From Bimuria novae-zelandiae CBS 107.79 (lineage: Eukaryota; Ascomycota; Dothideomycetes; Pleosporales; Didymosphaeriaceae), in NCBI GenBank assembly GCA_010015655.1, contig ML976660.1, positions 1,166,054 through 1,230,053 on the forward strand: 64,000 nucleotides of DNA. Reading direction: 5' to 3'. Each line of letters begins with the position of its first letter. Position 1 is the first letter of the stretch. Below are positions 10,714 to 21,107 of the stretch, piece by piece. The notes below the pieces were generated by a model. It ran no database searches. It had not been told where the DNA came from and was given only the letters and a program-made list of their open reading frames with translations. The translations under genes were made by a program, and so were the position numbers.

Positions 10714-11448
10714 CTGTCGTAGATAGCAGACAGTCTGGTTTTTGGTGCAAAGTTTCGAAGAATGAGGGATCGATAGCAGCTACTAGCCGGAGATATGCCT
10801 CGCTGAAATAGATAGCCTAGCTTGTTAAGGTACTTTAAATTTTCTGACGGCACCCATCAGGCCTATAGAAGCTTATAAGCACCCAACGCAGAAGAAAGCC
10901 AAAGCATAGCCCCCCCGCGCCCCCCCCCTCGTTCCATCTGTGCCATAGTGGAACGAGTAATCACAAATTAGACGGCATGTAATGTCACTGCACAACAGTT
11001 ATAATATAACGTTATGGTCGCAGTTTAGTAAATAGCTTACGGGGGGTGCCTGGGATAACCGACACTTAGTGCAACACCAGCGACGCTCTTCCGTCGCAAA
11101 CAGGGCAGGCCCAGGGCCAGGGCCAAGGCAGTTAGGCCCATGGGTGATCGTATAGTGCACTTTAGTGAGAACTTTGCGACAAGATGATTGCTTCGCAGTC
11201 CGAGTAAGTTCGTCCTTGCCGCTGGAGAGGGAAACGGTGATATGAATTTGTCCATCGGTGTTGCGGACAGAAACTTTGAATTACACATGCCATTATGTTT
11301 CCGTTAAAACAAGTAATGATTCTGGAAAGCATTTAAAAGGGTCATCTGAAGCATAGTTATCACTTCACCAGAGAGCAGAATCTTCAGCAATCTCAAAAGA
11401 CAAAACTCCACAATTTTCAGAAAACAAGTCCACGCAAAAGATATCACA
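10714..11448. other. Intergenic region
   Basis: Divergent upstream region of the dehydrogenase and hydrolase relics. It contains a C-rich tract near 10910-10930. I see no gene. Confidence 0.45.
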
Positions 11449-12277
11449 ATGGCGACCCTGCAAACAGAAGAGACTGATTTCACAACTGTCGATGGCGTGA
11501 AGGCCGCATACCGGCGATTTGGGAAGCGAAGCACCTTTCCATTACTCTACATCAACCATCTAAGGGGCTTGATGGATACACTCGACCCCCTTCTCTACAA
11601 CACGATTGCTAAGAACCGAGAGCTCATTGTCTATGACAGCTTTGGTATCGGCCACAGTGAAGTCACTGTTCCTGACTCCACCAAGGCAATGGCCTCAATC
11701 GCTGCCAAATTTCTCGCGGCCATCGACGTTAGCGTAGCTGATGTTATCGGCTTCTCTATGGGTGGCGGTGTCGCACAAATCCTGGGCTGGGACTACCCTG
11801 AAGTGGTACACAAGCTGATCCTGGCCGGTACGCAGTCCGGCATCGGGGAGGCAGTCGTTCTACCTCCGAAAGAGGTGCTCTAGAGTGCCGGTGCTCACAA
11901 CGATGAACCTCCAACGAAGGAGGACATGTTGCACCTCTTCTTCTACCCGTCGGAGTCTAGTCGGGCGCTTAGAAATAAATGGTGGGAGAGGATTCATGAG
12001 CGAAAGGTGGCAGGAGAAGTGCGGAAGGGATATCTTTGTTGGTCAGGGAGCACGATCATAACTGACAGCTATTTTCTCCCACACTGTGTGGATACTGCCA
12101 ACTTTAGTTACGAACGGCCATGATGACATCATGTCACCCACTCCGAATAGTTTTGTGTTACAGCAAAACATCCGGAAAGCGCAGTTGATTATCTATCCCG
12201 ATGCGGGACATGGGCACCTCTTCCAAGTGCCGGAGCTCTACGCAAAACATCTTGAACTCTTCTTAGAAGATGAGTAA
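11449..12277 (+). pseudogene. Alpha/beta hydrolase with a nonsense codon and a frameshift
   Basis: The frame from the ATG at 11449 encodes the front of an alpha/beta hydrolase, with a strand and oxyanion region (PLLYINH) and the nucleophile elbow GFSMGG (Ser at about residue 104). A TAG at 11881-11883 stops it. The same frame goes on for about 70 codons with helical cap-like sequence, then the similarity jumps to another frame: TLVTNGHDDIM (catalytic Asp region) and YPDAGHGHLFQ (catalytic His), ending at 12277. All three catalytic residues are therefore present but in two frames with a stop between them. Bacterial and fungal haloperoxidase-like hydrolases of this type have about 270-280 residues, matching the span. 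No splice pair I tried repairs the second break. Confidence 0.8.
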
Positions 12278-12775
12278 GTGTAACTGTATATCATTGTCTG
12301 CAGTCTCTACCTACTGTAGCTTAGTCATTCTTTGTTTCATACATGGCTATATGAATATTCACGTTGATTTTCTTGTATTTATATTATATTCAATCTTTGC
12401 ACGCGACGGCGTAACGCCTAGAACCTTATGCTGTGAAGAGCTAGATAAAGCACCAATAAAGATGCCTGAGCTCTACTTAGTAGCCTATACCATCAAAGTC
12501 CAGCTTGTGCTTCGTACAATTCCTTCGCACTTTGCTAAAGTTTGCAGCGCCTGAGCAACACAATAAACTCTCTGCGAAAGCCCTGCAGAAATACCCGTAG
12601 ATCTCAGTCCCTGCCGTCGCAGAACGCAAATACGCTTTAAAAAAGAATTGTTGAGTGAAAAGAGCTGGAAACAGTAGCTTTCAGAGAGCATTAATTGATC
12701 TAACTAAGGAGAGCTATCTAAAGGGCTGTTTATATACAAAAAAGGCGGGTAAAGGTTACACCGTCTTAGTACACT
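12278..12775. other. Intergenic region bordering the AT-rich block
   Basis: No gene seen. Base composition shifts towards AT across this stretch, marking the transition into the repeat block. Confidence 0.45.
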
Positions 12776-12966
12776 TGTAGCGCACAGTCACAACGATCAG
12801 TGAGCTTGTAAACAAAGTCTATTAAGGAGAAGAAGTTCTACTAAGACGCCTAGCTATTTATAGGTTTAGGGAGATTACGTGCTTAGCTACCTAATTACTT
12901 AGCTATTTAGCTAAACTAGCTAGCGTAGTAAGCTCTAATAAGAAGCTAATAAGCCTTTTATAATAT
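12776..12966 (+). repeat. 190-bp repeat, copy A
   Basis: Begins with the shared words GAGCTTGTAAACAAAGTC and TATTAAGGAG, passes through GGGAGATTACGTGCTTAG and ends AAGCCTTTTATAATA. It is the most AT-shifted of the three copies at its right end. It pairs with copy B in inverted orientation. Confidence 0.75.
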
Positions 12967-13145
12967 ACCTCTTAGCTTATAAAGTATAGTAAGATAAGCT
13001 AAATAATAATTTAAAGTATAAAAGATAGCGAACTTGCCCGTAGAGTTTAAAAAGTATCTAGCTTAGATTTTTAGCTTACTAGGTAATTAGTCTAAGTAGC
13101 TCGTTTACATAGATTTAAAAAAAAAAAAGGTTAGATAAAAGAAGA

Positions 13146-13327
13146 GTAGCGTACTTTTACTATAAAGCTTTAATAAATATTTAAGGATAACTACCTACTT
13201 GCAACGTAACCCGCGCGAGTACCGATCAAGAAAAGTAGAAAAATAAAAGTAGTATACTTCTACTATAAAGTTTTAATAAATATTTAAGAGTAATTATTTA
13301 CTTGCAACGTAACCCGCGCAAGTACCT
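13146..13327 (+). repeat. 103-bp-period direct repeat (two units)
   Basis: Units at 13146-13224 and 13249-13327 share GTAGYRTACTTYTACTATAA, then TTTAATAAATATTTAAG, and end in TTGCAACGTAACCCGCGC. The second unit is more AT-rich, differing mostly by transitions. The C- and G-containing tail is unexpectedly well kept in both. Confidence 0.7.
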
Positions 13328-13403
13328 ATATATATAATTAAAAAATAGATAGCTATAGGATTATAGCGCCTAGCTAGTAAAGGCTTACTTACTTATAAAC
13401 TTA

Positions 13404-13604
13404 TTATTATAAAAGGCTTACTAGCTCCTTGCTTGAGCTTACTGCGCTAGCTAGTTAAGCTAAGTAGCTAAGTAGCTAAGTAGCTAGATAGTCAAGCACG
13501 TAATCTCCCTAACTTTATAAATAGCTAAGCTTCTAATTAGGACTTTTACTCCTTAATAGACTTTGTTTATAAGCTCCCTAATCGTTGTTACTATGCGCCA
13601 CACT
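13404..13604 (-). repeat. 190-bp repeat, copy B (inverted)
   Basis: Its reverse complement aligns along its whole length with copies A and C: GGGAGCTTATAAACAAAGTC, TATTAAGGAG, GGGAGATTACGTGCTTGA, CTAGCTAGCGCAGTAAGCTC and AAGCCTTTTATAATA. It lies between A and C, so A/B and B/C are both inverted pairs. Confidence 0.75.
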
Positions 13605-14814
13605 TACTATAATCTATACTTTAATATTCTCTAAAAAAAAACTAAAGGAGGGTCTACGACATATCCTTACATTTAAGCTTAGTTAATAATACTTTTTTAC
13701 TAATTCTTTTAAATTTAGATTTTAATTTTACTAATCTCCTTACTTATAAACTTATTATAAAGCTTATAAGAAGCTTCTCTTTAAAGCGCGTACTAAAGGT
13801 AGTTATACTTTATAAGCTTTTATTAATACTAGCTATTTACTCTATATAAATACTTATAACTTATATTAGGAGTGCGCCTTTTAAGTATAGTATATATACT
13901 TATATACTTAGTTATTTAGCTAAGCTACGTAAGCTAGTAAGTATATTTTTTTTTAAAATATAGTTACTACTACGCCTAGTCGGGATAGGTTATAAAGCTT
14001 TTTTTAAGCCTATTTATAGTTATATTATAATACTAAGCGTAGGAAATCCTTTATTAGTAATATATGAGTTTTTTAAAAATTTAAAAATATAGCGTTGGTG
14101 TGTACGTGGTTCTATTTAGATAGTTATTTAGTTATATCCATTATTCTGCTGCTTTGTGGACGTAGGATAACCTCTTTATATATCTATTATACTTACTCCT
14201 TCTAATTATTATTACTTAAATAAAAATTATTATAATAGTTAAGAACATTCTACTCTAATAAGAGTAAAAGGTTAGCCTTTTACTCCACGATAATTATTTT
14301 TAAATTTTCTAATTAGCGCCTATAGCGTTTACTACTTACTTAATTATAGTATTATAAACTCTAGCTTTTATAAATTAATTATAATATAAACCTAGTTTTA
14401 GAGTACCTAAAGCTTTATTATAAACTAATTATAAATAGTAGACTTTAGCTTATAGCACTTAAGCTATTATATATAAGGCTTACTTTTAGTATTTAAGTTT
14501 AATAGCTCTAGAGCCTTGTTATATATATTTATTTACTTAAAAATTTTAAAGTTAATATAATCTTATATTTTTTAAATCTTTATGTAGTACTTCAGCTACA
14601 CGTACTAAAGTAAAAATAAATTATAATTTATAAGTTAGTTACTTACTAAAAGCTTTATAATAGTTATTATATAATTTAGCTCTATTATAAGATATAAGAG
14701 TTAAGATATAAGTGTAAGAATAATAAAACGAAAAAAATAATTTATTATTATAATTATTAATTAGTATAAAGTAAGTATAAAGTATTAAAAAAAAATACTA
14801 GGCTTATAACTATA

Positions 14815-15000
14815 GCGTATAGTTATAATAATTAGGGAGCTTATAAATAAAGTTTATTAAAAAAAAAGGAAGTTCTACAAAAATAACTAACTATTTATAA
14901 ATTTAGGAGAATTGCGTGCTTAGCTGCTCGGCTGCTTGGCTACTTGGCTCAACTAGCTGGCGCAGTAAGCTCTAGCAAGGAGCTAGTAAGCCTTTTGCAG
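14815..15000 (+). repeat. 190-bp repeat, copy C
   Basis: Same order of shared words as copy A (AGGGAGCTTATAAATAAAGT ... GAATTGCGTGCTTAGC ... GCGCAGTAAGCTCTAGCAAG ... AAGCCTTTTGCAG). Its right half keeps many C and G bases that are T or A in copy A, for example GCGCAGTAAG against GCGTAGTAAG. It may mark the right edge of RIP damage. Confidence 0.75.
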
Positions 15001-15513
15001 CAACACTCTGTGAGCCTGTGCGCAAAGCTTATACAAGCTTTGTAGGTGTCTGAGACAGTTCGCATGAGCTGCTCTATGCCGCGACAATAATGGATGCGAT
15101 CTGTCTATCTGAACGAGCGTCGAGTTATGCATGCAGTTGATTCAGTCTCGTAACCGTCAAATCCGCGCCGCTGGTAAACATTTGAAGCGTAGTACAGGAG
15201 GGGGGACATGGAGTTTGCTCGTGGGACATGGGCTAAACCGTAAGCGGATATTTTAATAGTCGGGCAGCTCGCTCAGCTCGTACATCCCTGCCGCTGCTCC
15301 GACGTCATGCGGGAGGGTTGAACGATGCTGCACGCCTGTATTTGCATAGGCATCCATTAGTCAATCGTTCGATAGCCTAGGCTCGCTCTGACCTGTCTCA
15401 CTAGATCGACCAGGTGGCGTGGGTTCCTGCTCCCCTGTACGTGAGCGCTTAGGATAACATATCGCATGCGCCATTATCGATAAAACCCCCAGAACGCGAT
15501 AACAAAATACCCC
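15001..15513. other. Intergenic region upstream of the FAD oxidase
   Basis: Base composition returns to normal. I see no gene; it presumably holds the promoter of the oxidase. Confidence 0.5.
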
Positions 15514-16990
15514 ATGATGGCAGCCTCACGAGCAAACACCAAGGTGATTGTCGCCGGCGGAGGAGGAACAATTGGAAGCTCGACTGCGCTGCACTTGCTT
15601 CGATCAGGATATTCTCCTTCCAACGTCACCGTTCTCGACACATATGAGATCCCTTCTGCCCAGTCAGCTGGCAATGATCTAAATAAGATCATGGGGATCC
15701 GGTTGGGGAATAAGGTGGACGTGCAGTTGAGTTTGGAAGCGCGGGATATGTGGAGGAATGACGATCTGTTCAAGACCTTCTTCCACAATACTGGTAGAGC
15801 AAGTCCGACCCATGAATATACCATGAAACGGGAGGCTGACTGATATCTAGCTCGACTGTGCATCCACCGAGAAAGAAATGGAAGCGCTGCGTGAACAGTA
15901 TCAGACACTGCTTGATGCAGGTGAAGGCTTCGAAAAGACCAACGAATGGCTAGATACCGAAGACCAAATCCTGCAGAAAGCTCCTAAACTGGATCGTGAG
16001 AAGATCAAAGGCTGGAAAGCTATTTTTAGCGAAGATGGAGGTTGGCTAGCTGCAGCAAAGGCAATTCGAGCGATCGGGTTGTATCTGAAAGAGGAGGGCG
16101 TCAATTTTGAGTTCGGTGATGCTGGCTCGTTTAAGCAGCCGCTTTTCGCGAAAGATGGTGTCACATGTATAGGAGTCGAGACCGTGGACGGCTCCAAGTA
16201 TTATGCAGACAAGGTTGTTCTCGCAGCCGGAGCTTGGAGCTCGGTACTGGTAGACCTCGAGGACCAATGTGTCTCGAAAGTAAGTGGCATATCTAAAAGA
16301 CCGGAAGTTGGTGCTGACTGATATGGAAGGCCTGGGTATATGCGATGATGCGGCTCTCATCCCAGGAAGCCGCTGAATATAAGAACCACCCAGTCGTCTA
16401 TAACGGCGACGTGGGCTTCTTTTTCGAGCCAGACGAGTACGGTGTGATCAAAGTATGCGATGAGTTCCCCGGTTTCACTCGCTTCAAACAACATCAACCG
16501 TACGGTGCGAGTGGGCCCAAACAGATTTCCGTGCCTAGATCGCATGCGAAGCACCCAACAGACACGTACCCAGATGCGTCAGAGAAGAGCATTCGCAGAG
16601 CCATCGATGTCTTCCTTCCACGGTTCAGGCATAAGAAGTTGTTCAATCGTGCACTGTGCTGGTGCACAGATACCGCAGATGCGAGTTTGTTGATTTGCGA
16701 GCACCCCAAGTGGAAGAACTTTATATTAGCCACTGGTGATAGCGGGTACGTAGTAGCTGGTTTATGGAAAGATCTCCGCTAACAATAGATCCAGCCATAG
16801 TTTTAAGCTTCTTCCAAATATTGGTAAGCACGTCGTGGAGCTGGTGGAAGACAATCTGGCGGATGATTTGGCGAATGCTTGGAGGTGGCGGCCTGGTGGA
16901 GACGCACTGAAGTCGAGGCGGGCAGCGCCGGCAAAAGACCTTGCCGATATGCCTGGGTGGAAACACGACCCAGCAAAACCGAGGCTGTAG
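15514..16990 (+). CDS. FAD-dependent amine oxidase (fructosyl-amine/saccharopine oxidase type)
   Basis: Four exons (15514-15798, 15851-16279, 16330-16745, 16795-16990) give 441 residues, the family's usual length. The N-terminus carries the FAD dinucleotide fold VIVAGGGGTIGSS (residues 11-23). Later landmarks of the DAO-type family are FHNTGR, EDGGWLAAAKAI, VVLAAGAWSSVLVDLE, NGDVGFFFEPDE, SVPRSHAKHPTDTYP and LCWCTDTADASLL (Cys covalently linked to FAD in fructosyl-amine oxidases), then the closing ATGDSGH and PNIGKHVVEL. Introns 2 and 3 are ordinary 49-50-bp GT-AG introns. The first (15799-15850) fits only as a GC-AG intron with a perfect GCAAGT donor. The protein ends in Pro-Arg-Leu, a possible weak peroxisomal PTS1. 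It likely oxidises a secondary amine such as a glycated amino acid, L-pipecolate or saccharopine; the substrate is open. Intact, though just right of the RIP block. Confidence 0.92.
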
Positions 16991-17474
16991 ATGTAGTGTG
17001 GCTATTTGGACGGGCTGTGCATGCGAATAGGTAATAGCGCAGGATGCACGGAAGGCGCGACGGAGAACAACGAAGGCCAGGGATTAGCTAGAAAAAAAAA
17101 GAATCCAAAACATGGCAACATCTGCCGCTGACATTGGTCTGCCGAGAAGCTACCGGACTATGACTCTTGCTATGTGATGTCGCGTCGCACAAACGCGTTG
17201 GCGATTTCGAGGGGCGCGTGCACGTGAATTCGCGCATTAGCGTTAGCGATGACATCAGCATTTCGCTTCTTCGACGGCTGCCTGTACATACAATTAACCC
17301 TCACATTCACTGCAGCCTTGACTGCACTGACCGGCCTCGCCGCCATCCGCTGTAGGCGCTCACTTAACTTAGTCGCCGTGACGTAGGCTGCGACTCGACT
17401 GCTTTTCCTCCACCACCCCACACCCTGCCACAGTCGCAAATCACCCGCTTTGTCCACCACACCTTCCCGTGGCA
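16991..17474. other. Intergenic region and promoter of the Rad26 homologue
   Basis: No gene seen. An A-rich tract lies at about 17090-17110, and the last 80 bp before the Rad26 start are CA/CT-rich. Confidence 0.5.
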
Positions 17475-20400
17475 ATGTCTCCCTCATATTCACCAGTGGA
17501 GGCTCCTGTGCCTGATGGAGTCCAAGATTTAACCCTCGACCCGGTTAAGGCAACAGCATCGGAGCCCGTCGAGTCCGAAGATGCACCATCTGCAGACGAT
17601 CTTCCTTCTGACGCCGACGAAGAGACTCGATTAAAGTTTCTTACCACCGGTACCCGAGACCAGGATGATTTGGAGCGCGATATTGGGAGGCAAGCCGACC
17701 AGATGCTCATTGAAGAAGCCGATAAGCGGGACAACAATCGCATAGCGAAAGTAGAGAAGGAGGCGAAGAAGGCCCAAACATCGATAGAGGGCATTCGGAG
17801 GCAGCTAGCCATGCCTTACCCAGAGCTTAGCAAGGTTAAATGGCGGGCCGAGATCCAGGTCCTTCAGCAAAAGCTTGATGGCTTAGACGAAGAGTTGGAT
17901 ACGATTCAGCAGCGCATAAACGATAGACACAAGGCTCCAGGTCAGGAGGAAGCCTCCCAGGATGGTGTACACGGGCGGCTTCCGAACGAGACCCAGCGCG
18001 AATTCCTTATACGCACTGGCAAGATTACACCGTTCTCAAAGATCGCGCAAGATAGACAAGAAGCTGGGACACTCGCGGGCGTGCTGCAGGATGCGGAGAT
18101 GGATGGTTTGGCTGAGGAAGCCAGCAAAGGCCCAAAGTCACATCAGAATCTGATGAAGCCGGGTTTCGACATTGCAGACTCGCCTTCAGTCATAAGCACG
18201 CCTTCAGAGACCCCGCGCCCTAGGAAGAAGCGACGAACAGCCGGAACCACAAGCTCACGAGCAAATAGTAGTGCACCCGAGACACCTGACGATGACTCCG
18301 ACGATGCGTATGCGCCTGGCATGAGCGATCGCCAGCTTGCAGCTCTCGGTGACACTGACGACGAGACCGAAGACTTCACGAATGATGATGACTATGAGGA
18401 GGGGCGAGTCGGTCGAAAACGCAAGGCGGCATCTAAAAACGCCAAGAAGAAAGGGCAGGTTACCCAATTTGCTGATGAGCAGGACGATCTCGCCGGTGTG
18501 GACGATGGCAACGAGAAGGTGTACCAAAAGCGCCTACGCTCTTGGACGGAGAAGCGCTCGGCAGCACGAAAGCAAGCGGCAGAGCGAAGCGATCAACCTT
18601 TTCAGGACGATGAGAATGAGGAAGAGTGCTATAAAGCCCACCCTACCGAGCCCGACTTCGAATTTGAGGGAGGTTTCAAGGTTCCTGGTGATATATTCCC
18701 AGCTTTGTTCGACTATCAGAAAATTGGCGTGGAGTGGCTGTGGGAGCTCTACTCGCAAAACGTCGGTGGTATTGTTGGGGACGAGATGGGCCTAGGCAAG
18801 ACGATACAAGCTATTTCTTTCGTCGCCGGATTGCACTATTCGAAGAAGATTACCAAGCCCGTCATCGTAGTTTGTCCGGCGACTGTGATGAAGCAGTGGG
18901 TGAACGAATTTCATCGATGGTGGCCAGCATTACGTGTATCCATTCTTCACTCATCGGGGACCGGCATGCTTGACACTCGCCGTGAAGAAAAAATTGAGCA
19001 AGAGCTCGAGCTACGACAATACGGCGACTACGATGACACGTTGACAGGGGCCGGCAAGGCCGCTAAGAAGATCGTCGAGAAGGTCAAGCGCGATGGTCAC
19101 GTCCTGGTCACTACATACACCGGACTTCAGACTTACGCCGAATTCCTCGTACCAGTCGATTGGGAGACCGCTATTCTTGATGAGGGGCACAAGATTCGCA
19201 ACCCTGATGCAGCCGTCACGATTCACTGCAAAGAGTTACGTACTCAGAGCCGGGTCATTCTCTCGGGTACTCCGATGCAGAACAATCTGACCGAGCTGTG
19301 GTCGCTGTTCGACTTTGTGTTTCCCATGCGTCTAGGTACCCTGGTGAACTTTCGCACCCAGTTCGAATTTCCTATCAAGCGAGGCGGGTATGCGAACGCT
19401 TCTAATCTAGAATTCGAGACTGCCATGCAGTGTGCCGAGACTCTTAAAGATGCCGTCAGCCCTTATCTGTTGCAACGATTCAAGGTGGACGTCGCAGCAG
19501 ATCTTCCTAAGAAGAAAGAACAAGTACTGTTCTGCAAGTTGACCCGACAGCAACGTGAGGCATACGAAAACTTTCTAAATTCGGAGGAGATGAAGTCTAT
19601 AGCCGCCGGAAAGCGGCAGATGCTCTTCGGCATTGACTATCTCCGCAAAATCTGCAACCATCCGGATCTCGTCAATCACAAAGACTCGAATAAGAAGGCT
19701 GATTATGGAGCCGCGAACAAGTCTGGGAAGATGCAGGTTGTCAAGGAGCTTCTCTCGCTCTGGGTGAAAGGCGGACATAAGACGCTTCTGTTCGCTCAGC
19801 ATCGCATAATGCTTGACATTCTTCAGAAATATCTCGATCGCTTACCTGGCATCAACTATCGCCGCATGGATGGAAACACGGCTATCAAGAACCGACAGGA
19901 CATGGTTGACGAGTTCAACAATGATCCGAACTTGCACGTGTTCCTCCTCACGACGAAAGTCGGAGGTCTCGGAGTCAACCTGACAGGCGCGAATCGCGTG
20001 ATCATCTACGATCCCGATTGGAATCCTTCAACCGATATACAGGCTCGTGAGCGTTCATGGCGCCTAGGGCAGAAGCGAGACGTTGAGATATACCGTCTCA
20101 TGTGCGCCGGTACTATTGAAGAGAAAATCTACCACCGCCAGATTTTCAAGCAGTTCCTCACCAACAAAGTCTTGAAGGACCCCAAACAGCGCCAGACATT
20201 CCAGAACGCCGACCTGCACGACCTGTTCACACTCGGCAGCGAGAAGACGGACGGGGAGACAGAAACGGGCAACATCTTCCGCAGCTCAGAAGTCCAGTTC
20301 GACAAGGATGGCAACACCGCAACCGCGACGCCCCAAGGCCTGCCCGAGGCAACCGCACAATCCGACCTCGCAGCCATGGCCGGCATCGCGGGTGCAGAAA

Positions 20401-21107
20401 CCTACCGCGCACCCGTCTCCGACAGCGAAGATGCGCCAAAAGACGACGGCGAAGAAGCAAAGTCCGACTCGCGCCTCATGTCGTCCATCTTCGCAAAATC
20501 CGGCGTCCACTCCGTCCTCGAGCACGACGCCATCATCAACAACACCACGCCGGGCCGCAAGCGAAAAGTGCAAGCCGACCCGGCCTTCGTCCAGCGCGAA
20601 GCCCGCCGGCAAGCGGCCCTCGCCGCCGAACAGCTCAAGAAGGACCTCGAAGCCGCGCAAAACGCGCCCATGGGCGTGCCGACGTTCACAGGCGTGAACG
20701 GCGAACTCGGACGTCCTACGCCCCGCCCGGCGCAGCGCACATGGCGTGGCGGTCGAGGAGGCCCCTCATCGTCATCAGTCCTGTCGAACCTGGCTGCGCG
20801 CCAGGGCCGTGGTGTACCGAGCACACCAGGTGGGACGGGCACGTCTTCGCCCGCGGGGTCGTCGCGCGCGAATACCCCGCCACCCGCGACAGAGATGCTG
20901 CAGCGCATCCGCAACTTCATGCTCACGCACGGCGGCGTCGTGCCGACTAAGATGCTGATCGACCACTTTGACCACTACTGTCGGAGCGTGCCGGGGCGCA
21001 ATGAGCTGTTCAAGGAGGCGCTGGCGAGGATTGCGACGATGGAGAAGCAGGCGGGGTCGGGGCGGTCGAAGTGGAAGTTGAAGGATGAGTGGAGGACGAG
21101 GGGGTAG
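17475..21107 (+). CDS. rad26: Rad26/CSB (ERCC6-like) SNF2 DNA translocase
   Basis: A single uninterrupted exon of 1210 residues; the ATG at 17475 was chosen because an upstream in-frame codon is GTG. The first ~390 residues are acidic and coiled-coil-like, with basic KKRR patches. The SNF2 motor follows: GDEMGLGKTIQ (motif I, about residue 435), VVCPATVMKQW (Ia), LDEGHKIRNP (DEGH motif II, about residue 569), LSGTPMQNN (III), and in lobe 2 TTKVGGLGVNLTGANRVI and ARERSWRLGQKRDV (V-VI, about residues 830-865). The C-terminus has a short helical segment, LTHGGVVPTKMLIDHF, typical of this subfamily. The protein should couple stalled RNA polymerase II to nucleotide excision repair in the nucleus. 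It converges on the DUF7137 gene. No damage seen. Confidence 0.95.
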   Translation: MSPSYSPVEAPVPDGVQDLTLDPVKATASEPVESEDAPSADDLPSDADEETRLKFLTTGTRDQDDLERDIGRQADQMLIEEADKRDNNRIAKVEKEAKKAQTSIEGIRRQLAMPYPELSKVKWRAEIQVLQQKLDGLDEELDTIQQRINDRHKAPGQEEASQDGVHGRLPNETQREFLIRTGKITPFSKIAQDRQEAGTLAGVLQDAEMDGLAEEASKGPKSHQNLMKPGFDIADSPSVISTPSETPRPRKKRRTAGTTSSRANSSAPETPDDDSDDAYAPGMSDRQLAALGDTDDETEDFTNDDDYEEGRVGRKRKAASKNAKKKGQVTQFADEQDDLAGVDDGNEKVYQKRLRSWTEKRSAARKQAAERSDQPFQDDENEEECYKAHPTEPDFEFEGGFKVPGDIFPALFDYQKIGVEWLWELYSQNVGGIVGDEMGLGKTIQAISFVAGLHYSKKITKPVIVVCPATVMKQWVNEFHRWWPALRVSILHSSGTGMLDTRREEKIEQELELRQYGDYDDTLTGAGKAAKKIVEKVKRDGHVLVTTYTGLQTYAEFLVPVDWETAILDEGHKIRNPDAAVTIHCKELRTQSRVILSGTPMQNNLTELWSLFDFVFPMRLGTLVNFRTQFEFPIKRGGYANASNLEFETAMQCAETLKDAVSPYLLQRFKVDVAADLPKKKEQVLFCKLTRQQREAYENFLNSEEMKSIAAGKRQMLFGIDYLRKICNHPDLVNHKDSNKKADYGAANKSGKMQVVKELLSLWVKGGHKTLLFAQHRIMLDILQKYLDRLPGINYRRMDGNTAIKNRQDMVDEFNNDPNLHVFLLTTKVGGLGVNLTGANRVIIYDPDWNPSTDIQARERSWRLGQKRDVEIYRLMCAGTIEEKIYHRQIFKQFLTNKVLKDPKQRQTFQNADLHDLFTLGSEKTDGETETGNIFRSSEVQFDKDGNTATATPQGLPEATAQSDLAAMAGIAGAETYRAPVSDSEDAPKDDGEEAKSDSRLMSSIFAKSGVHSVLEHDAIINNTTPGRKRKVQADPAFVQREARRQAALAAEQLKKDLEAAQNAPMGVPTFTGVNGELGRPTPRPAQRTWRGGRGGPSSSSVLSNLAARQGRGVPSTPGGTGTSSPAGSSRANTPPPATEMLQRIRNFMLTHGGVVPTKMLIDHFDHYCRSVPGRNELFKEALARIATMEKQAGSGRSKWKLKDEWRTRG

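Larger units (their letters stand above)
12776..15000. mobile_element. AT-rich, RIP-degraded transposon block
   Basis: Over 2.2 kb the sequence becomes strongly AT-rich, dominated by TA steps and CTAGCTAG-like words, with stops in all frames and almost no CpA or TpG left. This is typical of RIP in Pezizomycotina. It contains a ~190-bp repeat in three copies, the middle one inverted (listed separately), and a 103-bp direct repeat. The left two copies form an inverted pair about 0.83 kb apart overall; the right two form one of about 1.6 kb. The block could thus be one or two terminal-inverted-repeat elements or solo remnants. No transposase is recognisable. Confidence 0.75.

Noticed and set aside
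20402..20926. 174-codon minus-strand frame opposite the Rad26 C-terminus
   Set aside because: It mirrors the Ala/Pro-rich codons of Rad26; the Rad26 frame is the conserved one.
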